In this document: piece by piece, positions 8,204 through 16,515 of the stretch
Numbering within the stretch: position 1 is the first letter of the stretch
Layout: each line of letters opens with the position of its first letter
Program-made: the position numbers and the translations under genes
The notes under the pieces: model-generated
What the model was told of the DNA's origin: nothing
Database searches by the model: none
What the model saw: the letters and a program-made list of their open reading frames with translations, nothing else
Assembly (NCBI RefSeq): GCF_000332355.1
Contig: NZ_KB235958.1
Span: 2,016,181-2,080,180 of the forward strand
DNA length: 64,000 bases
Source of the DNA: Baaleninema simplex PCC 7105
Lineage (GTDB): Bacteria; Cyanobacteriota; Cyanobacteriia; Cyanobacteriales; Geitlerinemataceae
Direction of reading: 5' to 3'

Positions 8204-8347
8204 AAGCTGTTGGTAGATCGATCGATTTTCCCTTTCCAAGTTAGCCGATCGCGTTGCGTTTGAGTCAATTCAACGGGCGACCGGCGAAAACGACTGCTCC
8301 GCGCTCGCTTCCGACGCCCCCATCGCGCCAAATTTTCCCAGTTTAAA

Positions 8348-9253
8348 GTGGTTACAGACTATCGCCCCCAAGTCCGTCGCGTTCTCGTCCTAACACTGTT
8401 ACTGAACCTGTTCGTTTTAGCCCTCAAAGCGACGTTGGGGCTGTGGACGGGATCGTTGAGCGTAATTGCCGATGCCTTACACAGCGTTACCGATAGTGCT
8501 AGTAACGTATTGGGGTTGGTGACGAGTCGCCTGTCGTCCCCGCAACCCGATCGCGACCATCCTTACGGACACCAGAAATTCGAGGCCGTCGGGGCGATCG
8601 GGATCGCGGCGTTTCTCGGCGTCGCCTGTTTGGAAATTTTGAAAGGCGTCGTCGATCGCCTGTTTTTCGGCGGTCGAGAGGTGGCGATGGCCTCTTGGGT
8701 GTTGTGGCTGATGTTAGTGGTGTTGGGGGTTAATATTCTCGTGGCTTTTTACGAGCGGCGCGTCGGGGTGAAGCTGGGTAGTAAAATTCTCATCGCCGAC
8801 GCCCACCATACGATGAGCGATATTTGGATTACCATCACCGTGATCGCCGGGCTGATCGGCGTGTGGGTCGGCTATCCTTGGATCGATTTGGTCTTGGCGA
8901 TTCCCGTAGCGGCGTTGGTCTTTCGCAGCGGTTGGGAGGTGTTGCGGGAAAATTTACCGTGGTTGGTAGACGAAACGGCGATCGCCCCGGAAGCCATTCA
9001 CAAAGCGGTGATGGAAGTTCCCGGCGTCCTCAACTGTCACGATATCGCCTCGCGGGGACTCATCGGACGACAAGTGTTCGTGGAAATGCACTTAGTCGTC
9101 GAGGCCAAAGATGTCAAAACGGCTCACGATATTACCGAAGCCGTCGAAGAACAGTTAGAAAAGCGGTTTAGCCCCGTCCGCGTCATGATTCACATCGAAC
9201 CCCCCGATTACAAATCCGAACAAATTAGTTACGGTGAAGGGACGATCCATTGA
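8348..9253 (+). CDS. cation diffusion facilitator (CDF) metal transporter
   Basis: CDF proteins export Zn, Mn, Co, Fe or similar divalent cations by proton antiport. The 301-residue protein has six predicted membrane segments and the paired metal motifs of helices II and V: ADALHSVTD (about residues 41-49) and ADAHHTMSD (about 149-157). The cytosolic C-terminal ferredoxin-like domain (about 205-290) contains HDI..R..G and a final RVMIHIEP motif. The start is a GTG at 8348; no ATG precedes it in frame. The His in the fifth-helix motif (HxxxD) is common in Zn/Cd-selective members, but substrate cannot be fixed from this alone. Confidence 0.92.
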   Translation: MVTDYRPQVRRVLVLTLLLNLFVLALKATLGLWTGSLSVIADALHSVTDSASNVLGLVTSRLSSPQPDRDHPYGHQKFEAVGAIGIAAFLGVACLEILKGVVDRLFFGGREVAMASWVLWLMLVVLGVNILVAFYERRVGVKLGSKILIADAHHTMSDIWITITVIAGLIGVWVGYPWIDLVLAIPVAALVFRSGWEVLRENLPWLVDETAIAPEAIHKAVMEVPGVLNCHDIASRGLIGRQVFVEMHLVVEAKDVKTAHDITEAVEEQLEKRFSPVRVMIHIEPPDYKSEQISYGEGTIH

Positions 9254-9294
9254 GGTGCGTCTTTTGCTCGTTTGCGATCCCATCGACCGACGAG

Positions 9295-9612
9295 ATGATG
9301 AAAACTCAAACTTCACGGTTTCAACGATTTGAAGACTTTTACCCCTATTATTTACAAGCCCACGAAAACCCAACCTGTCGTCGCTTGCACGTTCTCGGGT
9401 TGGGGGTGGCGATCGCGGCGGTGGGATACGCCATCGTTACGCAAACCTGGTGGGCGTTGGCGATCGCGCCGGGATTCGGCTATCCCTGCGCCTGGTTGGG
9501 ACACGCTTACTTCGGTAAAAACGTTCCAGCCACCTTCGGCTATCCGCTTTACAGCTTTAAAGCCGGGATTTTGATGTATCGCGATATGTTGAAAGGAGAC
9601 GTACCGTTTTGA
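9295..9612 (+). CDS. DUF962 / Mpo1-like small membrane protein
   Basis: The family includes yeast Mpo1, an Fe(II)-dependent dioxygenase acting on 2-hydroxy fatty acids. The short protein (105 residues from ATG 9295, or one less from the next codon) carries DFYPYYLQAHENPTCRRLHVLG at the N-terminus, two membrane helices, and GHAYFGKNVPATFGYPLYS, with the conserved histidines of the family. The frame extends upstream to a TTG at 9250 overlapping the CDF stop, but that 15-residue extension is not typical. The gene follows the CDF gene closely and may be cotranscribed. Confidence 0.85.
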   Translation: MMKTQTSRFQRFEDFYPYYLQAHENPTCRRLHVLGLGVAIAAVGYAIVTQTWWALAIAPGFGYPCAWLGHAYFGKNVPATFGYPLYSFKAGILMYRDMLKGDVPF

Positions 9613-9734
9613 GGAAAAATTTCTTAAAACGATTAGATCGATAGGGTTTTGTTGCGTTTTCTCAAGTTTCGATCGCCAGCCAAAGCGATCTGATATAAGT
9701 TGGGTGCGATCGCTTTCAAGGAGACCGACCCGAG

Positions 9735-10178
9735 ATGGAATCGAACCCGATCGACCCCCAACCTCAATACGAATTCGATAACAGTCAAAACGAGCTGATA
9801 GGCGATCTCTCGAACAAAATGGGCTTCGTGGCCATGTTCTTGATCGTCATCGGAATTTTAGCCCTCGTCAGTAGCGTTCTCAATTTAATCTCAGCGTTAG
9901 CCCAAGGGAACGCTGCCGCCGCGATCGCCGCTTTAGTTCAAAGTATTGTTGTCGCGGTGTTCTATCTCGTCGTGGGCAATTGGACGCGCCAAGCCGCCAA
10001 TGCGTTCCAACAAATCGTTAAAACCCAAGGTCACGATATCGAAAACTTGATGGGGGCTTTAGGAGAGTTGCGTAAGCTCTACGCCCTCCAATATTGGCTC
10101 CTGGTCATTATGCTCGTCGTCTTTGTCGTCATGCTCGTTATCGCACTCGTTGCCGGAATCGTCGCGAATTCAGGTTAA
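9735..10178 (+). CDS. small integral membrane protein of unknown function
   Basis: The 147-residue protein has a soluble acidic N-terminus (about 30 residues), two membrane helices (MGFVAMFLIVIGILALVSSV and AAIAALVQSIVVAVFYLVVG), an amphipathic segment (ANAFQQIVKTQGHDIENLMGALGELRKLYAL) and a final helix ending at the C-terminus. The pattern resembles DUF5362-type proteins, but I would not insist on that. AAGGAG lies 12 nt before the ATG and supports the start. The IscB element begins just downstream of the stop. Confidence 0.65.
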   Translation: MESNPIDPQPQYEFDNSQNELIGDLSNKMGFVAMFLIVIGILALVSSVLNLISALAQGNAAAAIAALVQSIVVAVFYLVVGNWTRQAANAFQQIVKTQGHDIENLMGALGELRKLYALQYWLLVIMLVVFVVMLVIALVAGIVANSG

Positions 10179-10234
10179 AAGAACACGGCTGTCTGAGGGC
10201 GCTTGGCTTACTATATTAAAATTAAAAAGATGTG

Positions 10235-10505
10235 AGGGAGTCGGCATCCTGTCAACGACCCACCGTCAAGCCTACAGCTATGACGGGGGCTTGAAGAAGC
10301 CCATAAGTTGACCAGCCTAAGTCTTGTGAAGACTACGTTACGCCTAAGCGTTAAAGTTCCTACCGACGAGTGCGTTGCCAGCTTGTCGCTCTAGAACTCC
10401 AGCATTAAACAGGCTTAGTCGGGTTAAGCCCGTGTGTTGGAGAAAGTACCGAGGCGTAACATTGGCGAGGCAGACATCACCTTTTTTAAGGAGATTTAGA
10501 CAGAA
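10235..10505 (+). ncRNA. candidate IscB omega-RNA scaffold
   Basis: The 5' flank of iscB folds as an IscB guide RNA should. GTCAAC (10251-10256) pairs with GTTGAC (10307-10312). Inside, CCGTCA (10263-10268) pairs with TGACGG (10281-10286) and CAAGCC (10267-10272) with GGCTTG (10288-10293), a pseudoknot order. AGTCTT/AAGACT (10320-10334) is a hairpin. GTTACGCCT (10337-10345) pairs with AGGCGTAAC (10452-10460), closing a multi-branch region that contains CTCCA/TGGAG with GGCTTA/TAAGCC (10412-10430) nested inside. In IscB loci the guide is at the RNA 5' end, drawn from DNA flanking the element, so it would lie just left of about 10235. Boundaries are estimates. Confidence 0.75.
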
Positions 10506-11789
10506 ATGTCTAATTTTGTTTTTGTACTCGATACGAACCGACAGCCCCTCGCACCGTGCCATCCCGCACGGGCAAGGGAGCTGTTAGCCAAAGGGAAAGC
10601 GGCGGTCTTCCGACGCTACCCGTTCACCATCGTTTTAAATCGCGCTGTGGGCGACGTGCCGCCGTCGTGTCAACTCAAGATAGATCCCGGCTCTCAAACC
10701 ACCGGACTCAGTATCGTCAATCGCGATCGGCTCGTGTGGGGCGCCGAATTGGAACACCGGGGACAGCACATCAAAGCGAAATTGGAAACCCGTCGCGCCT
10801 GTCGTCGGAATCGCCGGAACCGCAAAACGCGATATCGTAAGCCTCGGTTTCTCAATCGAACCCGTCCAGACGGTTGGTTGCCACCGAGTCTGCAACATCG
10901 CGTCGAAACCACGATGACCTGGGTGAACCGTTTGCGAAAACTTTGCCCGATTGTCTCGATTTCTCAAGAACTCGTGCAGTTCGATACCCAGAAACTCCAG
11001 AACCCTGAAGTGAGTGGCGTTGAGTACCAACAAGGCGAATTGTTTGGCTACGAAGTGCGCGAGTACCTGTTGCAAAAGTGGGGACGTAAATGTGCTTACT
11101 GTGGCGCGGAAAATCAACCGCTTGAAGTGGAGCATATCGTTTCCAAGTCCAGAGGAGGAAGCGATCGCGTTTCTAATCTCACCCTGGCGTGCCATCAGTG
11201 CAACCAATCCAAAGGCAACCGCGACATCCACGAGTTTCTATCGGGCAAACCGTCCGTTCTCGATCGTATTTTGAAACAGGCAAAAACCCCGTTAAAAGAT
11301 GCAACGGCGGTCAATGCAACTCGCTGGAAGCTTTACCAACAGTTGAAAGAAACTGGATTGCCCGTCGAAGTGGGAACGGGGGGGTTAACCAAATTCAACC
11401 GTACCCGATTGGGGTTACCGAAAACTCACTGGCTCGATGCGGCTTGCGTCGGGAAATTGACTCCCGATCGATTAGATGTCGCGGTCAAGAAACCTTTGCT
11501 CGTTGCAGCCAAAGGTCACGGGGTTCGGCAACGATGTCGTCTCGATCGATACGGTTTTCCGAGAGCTGTTGCCCCGAAAGCCAAATCTTTTCAAGGTTTC
11601 CAAACCGGCGATCTGGTCAAAGCTGTAATTCCTCAAGGAAAATTCGCCGGAAATTACATGGGGCGGATTGCCATTCGGTTTCGCCCTTCCTTTCGATTGA
11701 ACGCTGGGGTCAAACCTTTTGACGTTCATCCGAAATATCTGACGACTGTTCAGAAGTCAGACGGCTATGAATACAGCTTCTCGAAATAA
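10506..11789 (+). CDS. iscB: IscB RNA-guided nuclease (RRXRR/RuvC-HNH)
   Basis: IscB proteins are Cas9-ancestor nucleases of IS200/IS605-type elements, guided by omega-RNA. The 427-residue protein has the whole set: an N-terminal PLMP-type segment (VLDTNRQPLAPCHPARAREL), RuvC-I with catalytic D60 (KIDPGSQTTGLSIV), an arginine-rich bridge helix (about 93-115), RuvC-II E155 (ISQELVQFD), an HNH domain with Cys pairs C197/C200 and C229/C232 around VEH (H210), and RuvC-III THWLDAA (D311). No catalytic residue appears lost, so the enzyme may be active. Upstream AAGGAG (10490-10495) supports the start. No TnpA transposase is nearby, so the element depends on one in trans, or the gene has been retained for another use. 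Confidence 0.93.
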   Translation: MSNFVFVLDTNRQPLAPCHPARARELLAKGKAAVFRRYPFTIVLNRAVGDVPPSCQLKIDPGSQTTGLSIVNRDRLVWGAELEHRGQHIKAKLETRRACRRNRRNRKTRYRKPRFLNRTRPDGWLPPSLQHRVETTMTWVNRLRKLCPIVSISQELVQFDTQKLQNPEVSGVEYQQGELFGYEVREYLLQKWGRKCAYCGAENQPLEVEHIVSKSRGGSDRVSNLTLACHQCNQSKGNRDIHEFLSGKPSVLDRILKQAKTPLKDATAVNATRWKLYQQLKETGLPVEVGTGGLTKFNRTRLGLPKTHWLDAACVGKLTPDRLDVAVKKPLLVAAKGHGVRQRCRLDRYGFPRAVAPKAKSFQGFQTGDLVKAVIPQGKFAGNYMGRIAIRFRPSFRLNAGVKPFDVHPKYLTTVQKSDGYEYSFSK

Positions 11790-11792
11790 GGA

Positions 11793-11806
11793 TGCCCTGT
11801 CGGGCA
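11793..11806 (+). terminator. short GC-rich hairpin after iscB
   Basis: TGCCC (11793-11797) pairs with GGGCA (11802-11806) around TGTC, three bases past the iscB stop, followed by GTTTGTTTG. It can serve as a weak terminator or belong to the right-end structure of the element. Confidence 0.45.
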
Positions 11807-11818
11807 GTTTGTTTGTTG

Positions 11819-11872
11819 GCGGGAATTCCCCTCCCGCTAATCCTGTCGTATATAACGGGAGTCCCCTTCCCG
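11819..11872. repeat. two similar subterminal palindromes, probable right end of the IscB element
   Basis: GCGGGA..TCCCGC (11819-11837) and CGGGA..TCCCG (11856-11872) are two near-copies of one imperfect hairpin, each with TCCCCT in the loop side. IS200/IS605 ends are recognised as single-strand hairpins, so these are good candidates for the right end. The pentapeptide gene starts 9 bp later. Confidence 0.45.
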
Positions 11873-11880
11873 CATTTTAG

Positions 11881-12885
11881 ATGGCGAACGCAGAACACCT
11901 CTGGACTCTCAAACGAGGCGTAGAGGTTTGGAATCGCTGGCGGGAAGAGAACGATCGCATCGTTCCCAACTTGCACGATGCCGATTTACGAGGATTGAAA
12001 CTCGCCGGGGCGAACTTACGCCGTGCCTGTTTGAGCGAAACGTCCCTGAGTCTGGCGGATTTGCGGGAAGCCGATTTACGAGAAGCCGATTTGTACGAAG
12101 CAGACTTATTCGAGGCGAACCTCGACGGGGCGAAGCTCGATCGCGCCTATTTGTTTCGTGCGAACTTTTACCGAGCCTCGCTCTACGGCGTCTCTCTCTA
12201 TCGTGCCATGCTCGGACGGGCGGATTTAACGAAAGCGTCGGTGCGAGATGCGGATTTGACGGAAGCCAGTTTGAGCGAAGCCAATTTAACGCAAACGAAC
12301 TTTACGGGATCGAATCTCTCGAAAACCTTTCTCAAATCGGTTCGCGCCATCGCAACGGTGTTCGACGAGGCGATTTTGACGGGCGCCTGTCTGCAAGACT
12401 GGCAAACTGACGGCGACACTCGCCTCGAACGGGCGGTTTGCGAGTTCGTATTTTTCGAGTACGACGTCAACCAGCATCTGTTTCGCCGACGCTATCCTCG
12501 CAATCCCGGTCAGATGCTCGAACCGGGGGCGTTGGCTGCGTTGTTCGCACCGAAACCCCAGGTGTTCGGCCTGTCGGTGTCGGCGTCGATGTCGTGGACG
12601 GCGTTGCGAGAAACCCTCGAGACGTTGCAGACAACTCGTCCCGAGGACGAATTGCAACTGTCGGCGATCGAGCAAACGGAGGCCGGAAAACTTGTATTGC
12701 GCCTGTCGGTGTCGGCGAAATCGGACGTGCTAGAGGTCGAACGGTTGTTTCGTCAGGAATACGAGCGCGTCTGTCAGCTCGAGGGATCGGTGTTGGGGTC
12801 GGCGACGAACGGAAAACGCGCCGCACTGTTCGATATCGTACGCGTGTTGTCCGATTGTGAAGGAATGGGGGGAAGTCGGACGTAG
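11881..12885 (+). CDS. pentapeptide repeat protein
   Basis: The 334-residue protein has about 25 A(D/N)LxX pentapeptide repeats between residues 33 and 160 (for example ADLREADLREADLYEADLFEANL), which form a right-handed quadrilateral beta-helix. A C-terminal domain (about 175-325) lacks repeats. Pentapeptide proteins are very common in cyanobacteria, with roles ranging from gyrase protection to thylakoid functions; nothing here fixes the role. No signal peptide is visible, so it is probably cytosolic. The ATG at 11881 is preceded by the IscB right-end palindromes, so the native promoter may lie beyond the inserted element. Confidence 0.88.
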   Translation: MANAEHLWTLKRGVEVWNRWREENDRIVPNLHDADLRGLKLAGANLRRACLSETSLSLADLREADLREADLYEADLFEANLDGAKLDRAYLFRANFYRASLYGVSLYRAMLGRADLTKASVRDADLTEASLSEANLTQTNFTGSNLSKTFLKSVRAIATVFDEAILTGACLQDWQTDGDTRLERAVCEFVFFEYDVNQHLFRRRYPRNPGQMLEPGALAALFAPKPQVFGLSVSASMSWTALRETLETLQTTRPEDELQLSAIEQTEAGKLVLRLSVSAKSDVLEVERLFRQEYERVCQLEGSVLGSATNGKRAALFDIVRVLSDCEGMGGSRT

Positions 12886-12929
12886 AGACGCCTGGGGAAT
12901 CGGGAACGGAGCCAAGGTTGAGAGGGCGT

Positions 12930-13916
12930 TCAAAGGGTGAAGGTTTCGGTGACGCTACAGTCGTTTAATTCGACTTTGAGGCCGAAGACTTCTCCCGGCT
13001 CGCCGCTGAATTCGAGTTGTACGCTGCGGGTACTGCGGGCTTGGGCTTTCATGATGCAGATGCGATCGCGATCGAGTAGTTGTAGAGATAGGTGGTAGGG
13101 AAGTCGGCGATCGTCCTGTTGGGGATAAATGCGCGTCCAGATGTCGATGTCGCGATCGCGAGCGGTGTCGAATCCCACTAGCATCACCACGGATTCCTCG
13201 TGATTTCCAAAATGGAGAACTTTAACGGCTTCGATGGCAGAGTGGCAGAGGTGCGATCGAAATTTATAAGTCAGTTCCCAAGGCGGATCGGGTAAGCTAT
13301 CGATGGTTTGCCAACCGGACTGAAACAGTTGGTTCCTCCAAGGGAGCAGCGCGATCGCTTCAGAGGGTAAGGATCGAGGAAGGCGAGCGAGAAAGGCTTC
13401 GATGGGATGCCATCGGTTCAGGAGAACGGTGGTCGTCGAAACGGTATCTAAAAAGCCAGCGGGTCGGGCGATGTCTCCGGCTTCAGAGAACCAAACGGCG
13501 GCGTAACCGACGCGATCGAGCGCCCTCCGACCTGAGAGATCGACGGTGTCGTCTCTAACCGCGCAACATTCGACGCGACCCCATCCCACGATGGGTAAAT
13601 CCGCCGGACGAGTTTTCGAGCCAAACTGCCAAATTTCGCTGGCGTTGAGATCGGTTTCGACCTGCTGAGCGCGACAGTAGGACTCCATGACCAACACGGC
13701 GAGAACGTTAAAGTAGATGTGCCGTTCGTCTTGGCTCGAGGCTCCCCAGTGACGCCGCGCCCTCGCCACTCGTTCGGCCACCTGCTTCATGGGTTCGGTC
13801 ACGGGAACGGCTGACGTACGACCCATTGCAATATCGACCATAGCTCCACTCCAGAAAAGATCGGAGGACGCCACAAAAGTACGTCCCTTTTGGTTCTCTC
13901 GCCACAAACGCTGCAA
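12930..13916 (-). CDS. DUF1822 family protein
   Basis: The 328-residue product carries the features of cyanobacterial DUF1822 proteins: an N-terminal helical part with AVPVTEPMKQVAERVA, a central L.DWR/W-rich segment (WELTYKFRSHLCHSAIEAVKVLHFG), and a C-terminal beta-rich tail ending GLKVELNDCSVTETFTL. Family function is unknown. DUF1822 genes often lie near sigma factors, caspase-like or CHAT proteins; here a caspase-GUN4 gene is about 2.6 kb away on the other strand. It converges with the pentapeptide gene (44 bp between stops). Confidence 0.8.
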   Translation of the reverse strand: MQRLWRENQKGRTFVASSDLFWSGAMVDIAMGRTSAVPVTEPMKQVAERVARARRHWGASSQDERHIYFNVLAVLVMESYCRAQQVETDLNASEIWQFGSKTRPADLPIVGWGRVECCAVRDDTVDLSGRRALDRVGYAAVWFSEAGDIARPAGFLDTVSTTTVLLNRWHPIEAFLARLPRSLPSEAIALLPWRNQLFQSGWQTIDSLPDPPWELTYKFRSHLCHSAIEAVKVLHFGNHEESVVMLVGFDTARDRDIDIWTRIYPQQDDRRLPYHLSLQLLDRDRICIMKAQARSTRSVQLEFSGEPGEVFGLKVELNDCSVTETFTL

Positions 13917-14439
13917 CTTTTACGGCTTTTGAAGACTTTTGTAATAAAAATTAATATTCAAAACCGCTCGATCGCGATATGAAAACCGAGCGATCGATAG
14001 TGGTTTTATCGTGTTTTCATATTGAGTTCTGTATTTTTGGTCAGATCGAAAGTCAAATGATACTCTGTTTAAATCGATAGTTTTGATAATTAAAATTATT
14101 TGAAAAACATAAAAAATTGTATTTATTTTATAAATTAAAAAAAATTTATTAAAATTTTATTTACAAGAACCTTCAATCGATGAAAGTTAAAATTCAAATT
14201 TCTATTTTTTACAATTCTAAAGTTATTCTCGTTAGAACGATCGCAGTGTGTCTGTCCGTCGAGCTATATCGAAAGGCATAAATATCGAGCAAACACTTCA
14301 ACTCGCGATCGCACCGTATTTAAACCTCTATCCAGTTTCAGATGTCCGAATTCCAACAACTTTCTATAGTGGAACGAGACTGACCTTACAACCTTTAAAA
14401 ATCTCTAAAGACTTGTCAAAAAGAGGAGCAGCGATCGCT
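13917..14439. other. AT-rich intergenic region between divergent genes
   Basis: About 520 bp separate DUF1822 (leftward) and the phosphoglycerate mutase gene (rightward). The centre (14020-14220) is very AT-rich with long A and T runs, fitting divergent promoters. The frame of the mutase is open back to 14248 but that extension reads as junk. GAGGAG at 14423-14428 is the mutase ribosome-binding site. Confidence 0.5.
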
Positions 14440-15657
14440 ATGGATATCAGCACCGTTTGGGAAAAACTCGCTTGGAACCGAGGTGGAAAAATTCTGTACC
14501 TCGTCCTCGACGGCGTTGGCGGACTACCCGACCCCGATAAAGGCGGGACAGAACTGCAAGTTGCCGAAACTCCCAACCTCGATCGCTTCGCCGAAGCCGC
14601 CAGTTGCGGACAACTCGAAATCGTCGGTCCAGGTATCACCCCCGGCAGCGGTCCGGGACACCTCGCCTTGTTCGGTTACGACCCGCTACAACACGACATC
14701 GGACGGGGCGTCCTTTCAGCATTAGGCAGCGATTTCGACCTCCAACCCAACGACATCGCCGCACGAGTCAACTTCGCGACAGTAGACGACGACGGCCGAG
14801 TGACCGATCGCCGCGCCGGACGCATCGACACGGAGACGAACCGACGTTTGTGCGACAAGATTTGCGATCGCGTGCGACTCGACGACTTCGAGGGCGAGTT
14901 TTTCTTCCAAACCGTCAGCGAACACCGCGCCGTCTTCGTCCTGCGAGGTCGAGGTCTCGACGGTAGACTACAAGATACCGACCCCCAAACCACCGGAACG
15001 ACACCGAATCCCCCACAACCGAAAGACGAAAATTCCCGCCAAACCGCCAAACTCGTCCAGTCGTTTCTGGAAAACGTTCGCGAGGTTCTCGCCGACGAAC
15101 ATCCCGCCAACGCAATTCTCATGCGCGGGTTTCAACGCTACGAACCCCTCCCATCTCTGCGCGATCGCTTCGGTTTGCGAGGAGTGTGTATTGCCGACTA
15201 TCCCATGTATCGCGGTGTCAGTCGCCTGTTGGGAATGGATGTCGTTCCGCGACCCGGCGGTATGAAAGAGCGTTTCGAGGCGTTGCGATCGCACTACAGC
15301 GACGATTACGATTTCTACTTCCTCCACGTCAAGCACTCCGACAGTCGTGGCGAAGACGCAAACTTCGACGGTAAAGTCAACGTCATCGAAGAAGTCGATC
15401 GCCTTTTACCCCACGTCACCGACCTCGACATCGACACCATCGCCATTACGGCCGACCACTCCACCCCAGCCGTTCTCGGCGGCCACAGTTGGCATCCCGT
15501 TCCCCTAGCCATTCGCGCGCGATCGGCCCGAGTCGATAACGTCTCGCGTTTTGATGAATACGCCTGTGCTAGCGGTGTATTGGGAACTCGTCCCGGTACG
15601 CACTTGATGGGTTTGGCACTCGCCCACGCCGGACGCCTCCAGAAGTTTGGAGCGTAA
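14440..15657 (+). CDS. apgM: 2,3-bisphosphoglycerate-independent phosphoglycerate mutase, archaeal type
   Basis: This enzyme interconverts 3- and 2-phosphoglycerate in glycolysis/gluconeogenesis. The 405-residue protein belongs to the alkaline-phosphatase-superfamily ApgM group: metal motif LVLDGVGG near residue 25, substrate segment ETPNLDRFAEAASCG, nucleophile loop PGITPGSGPGHLALFGYDP with the active-site Ser, and C-terminal metal ligands in HVKHSDSRGED and ITADHSTPAVLGGHSWHPVP. The start at ATG 14440 is chosen because GAGGAG lies 11 nt upstream and the longer frame (from 14248) adds a non-conserved leader. It is complete and no key residue is missing. Confidence 0.93.
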   Translation: MDISTVWEKLAWNRGGKILYLVLDGVGGLPDPDKGGTELQVAETPNLDRFAEAASCGQLEIVGPGITPGSGPGHLALFGYDPLQHDIGRGVLSALGSDFDLQPNDIAARVNFATVDDDGRVTDRRAGRIDTETNRRLCDKICDRVRLDDFEGEFFFQTVSEHRAVFVLRGRGLDGRLQDTDPQTTGTTPNPPQPKDENSRQTAKLVQSFLENVREVLADEHPANAILMRGFQRYEPLPSLRDRFGLRGVCIADYPMYRGVSRLLGMDVVPRPGGMKERFEALRSHYSDDYDFYFLHVKHSDSRGEDANFDGKVNVIEEVDRLLPHVTDLDIDTIAITADHSTPAVLGGHSWHPVPLAIRARSARVDNVSRFDEYACASGVLGTRPGTHLMGLALAHAGRLQKFGA

Positions 15658-15672
15658 TTTACAGTCGCCGTA

Positions 15673-15924
15673 GGGTGCGTGACTTGAAAAATAGGGTGGA
15701 ACGCTTGAGAGCGATCGCTTTGTCACGCACCGCCAATGTACACCACCAACATACAAGGGTACGTGACTTGAAAAATAGGGTGGAACGCTTGAGAGCGATC
15801 GCTTTGTCACGCACCGCCAATGTACACCACCAACATACAAGGGTGCGTGACTTGAAAAATAGGGTGGAACGCTTGAGAGCGATCGCTTTGTCACGCACCG
15901 CCAATGTACACCACCAACATACAA
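15673..15924. repeat. three tandem 84-bp hairpin repeats
   Basis: Three nearly identical 84-bp units start at 15673, 15757 and 15841, with a degenerate fourth start at 15925. Each unit begins GGTGCGTGAC and contains the inverse GTCACGCACC about 50 bp later, so each can fold into a long hairpin, with a HIP1 site in the loop, followed by a spacer ending ACATACAA. The same architecture, with a different loop, occurs at 48510-48735. Open frames across the array arise only from the period being a multiple of three. Confidence 0.85.
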
Positions 15925-16135
15925 GGGTGTGTTACGCGGACGTAAAAATGCGAACGAAGTCCGATTCATGGGTTTCCCGCGTCACGCATCAACACTGCAC
16001 CCAATTGTGACATCACAACATCCAACCGTGACGGACGTTGTGATGTCGTGCTATTAGTGGAATAAAATGGATATTTTGGCGTTTTAGAGAGAATCGAACG
16101 CCACAAAGTCAACTGAGCCACTTGGGGAAAACCTC
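15925..16135. other. intergenic leader of the Pepco-caspase pair
   Basis: The 211 bp hold no gene. A degenerate fourth hairpin unit covers the start. A short palindrome, TGACATCACAACATCC/ACGTTGTGATGTCG (about 16009-16050, core CATCACAAC/GTTGTGATG), lies about 90 bp upstream of the Pepco ATG and could be an operator or a terminator for the array. Confidence 0.45.
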
Positions 16136-16510
16136 ATGTCAATGGAAACCCAACGAGGAATCTGGATTATCGTTTCGGACGAGGGGGAAGACAAAGCCGA
16201 AAACGATGGTGGAAAAGGGATTGAAGATATTGGCGCAGATTACGATCGCTACGAATATCACGAAAAGCGATCGCCCAGTTCGACGAAACCCATTTACGTC
16301 AGTGCCAGCGATTTGAAAGAGAAAGTTGGCGAGTTTTTAGAAGTGATTGAAGAAGCGTTCGATCGCGCCAATCGCTCTCAATTTAATATGCAACTCGACG
16401 AACTGAAATTGTCCGTTGAAATTAACGGCAAAGGACAAGTCAGCTTGCTCGGAACCGGTGGAGAAACTGGTGGGAAAGGAGCGATCGAACTCAAGTTCAA
16501 ACGCAAGTAA
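16136..16510 (+). CDS. Pepco (peptidase-co-occurring) domain protein
   Basis: The 124-residue protein has a charged N-terminus and a C-terminal region SDLKEKVGEFLEVIEEAFDRA..LDELKLSVEINGKGQVSLLGTGGETGGKGAIELKFKRK. This matches the small CU044_2847/Pepco-Trypco domains, with the G-x-V-S-L-L-G-T-G signature, which are encoded next to trypsin- or caspase-like peptidases in predicted conflict systems and are thought to link sensor and effector modules. Its stop is 5 bp before the start of a caspase-GUN4 gene, so the two are surely cotranscribed. Function is inferred from family context only. Confidence 0.72.
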   Translation: MSMETQRGIWIIVSDEGEDKAENDGGKGIEDIGADYDRYEYHEKRSPSSTKPIYVSASDLKEKVGEFLEVIEEAFDRANRSQFNMQLDELKLSVEINGKGQVSLLGTGGETGGKGAIELKFKRK

Positions 16511-16515
16511 GAGCG

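Noticed and set aside
14248-14439. Longer start for the phosphoglycerate mutase
   Set aside because: The 64-residue leader is not typical of the family, and a good ribosome-binding site precedes ATG 14440.
15673-15924. Possible CRISPR array
   Set aside because: Only three units, no unique spacers of constant length, and the stem is much longer than a CRISPR repeat palindrome.
15505-16010. Open frames of 80-150 residues on both strands across the repeats at 15.7-15.9 kb
   Set aside because: The period of 84 bp is a multiple of three, so all frames stay open and translate the same 28 residues repeatedly; no start signals or family match.
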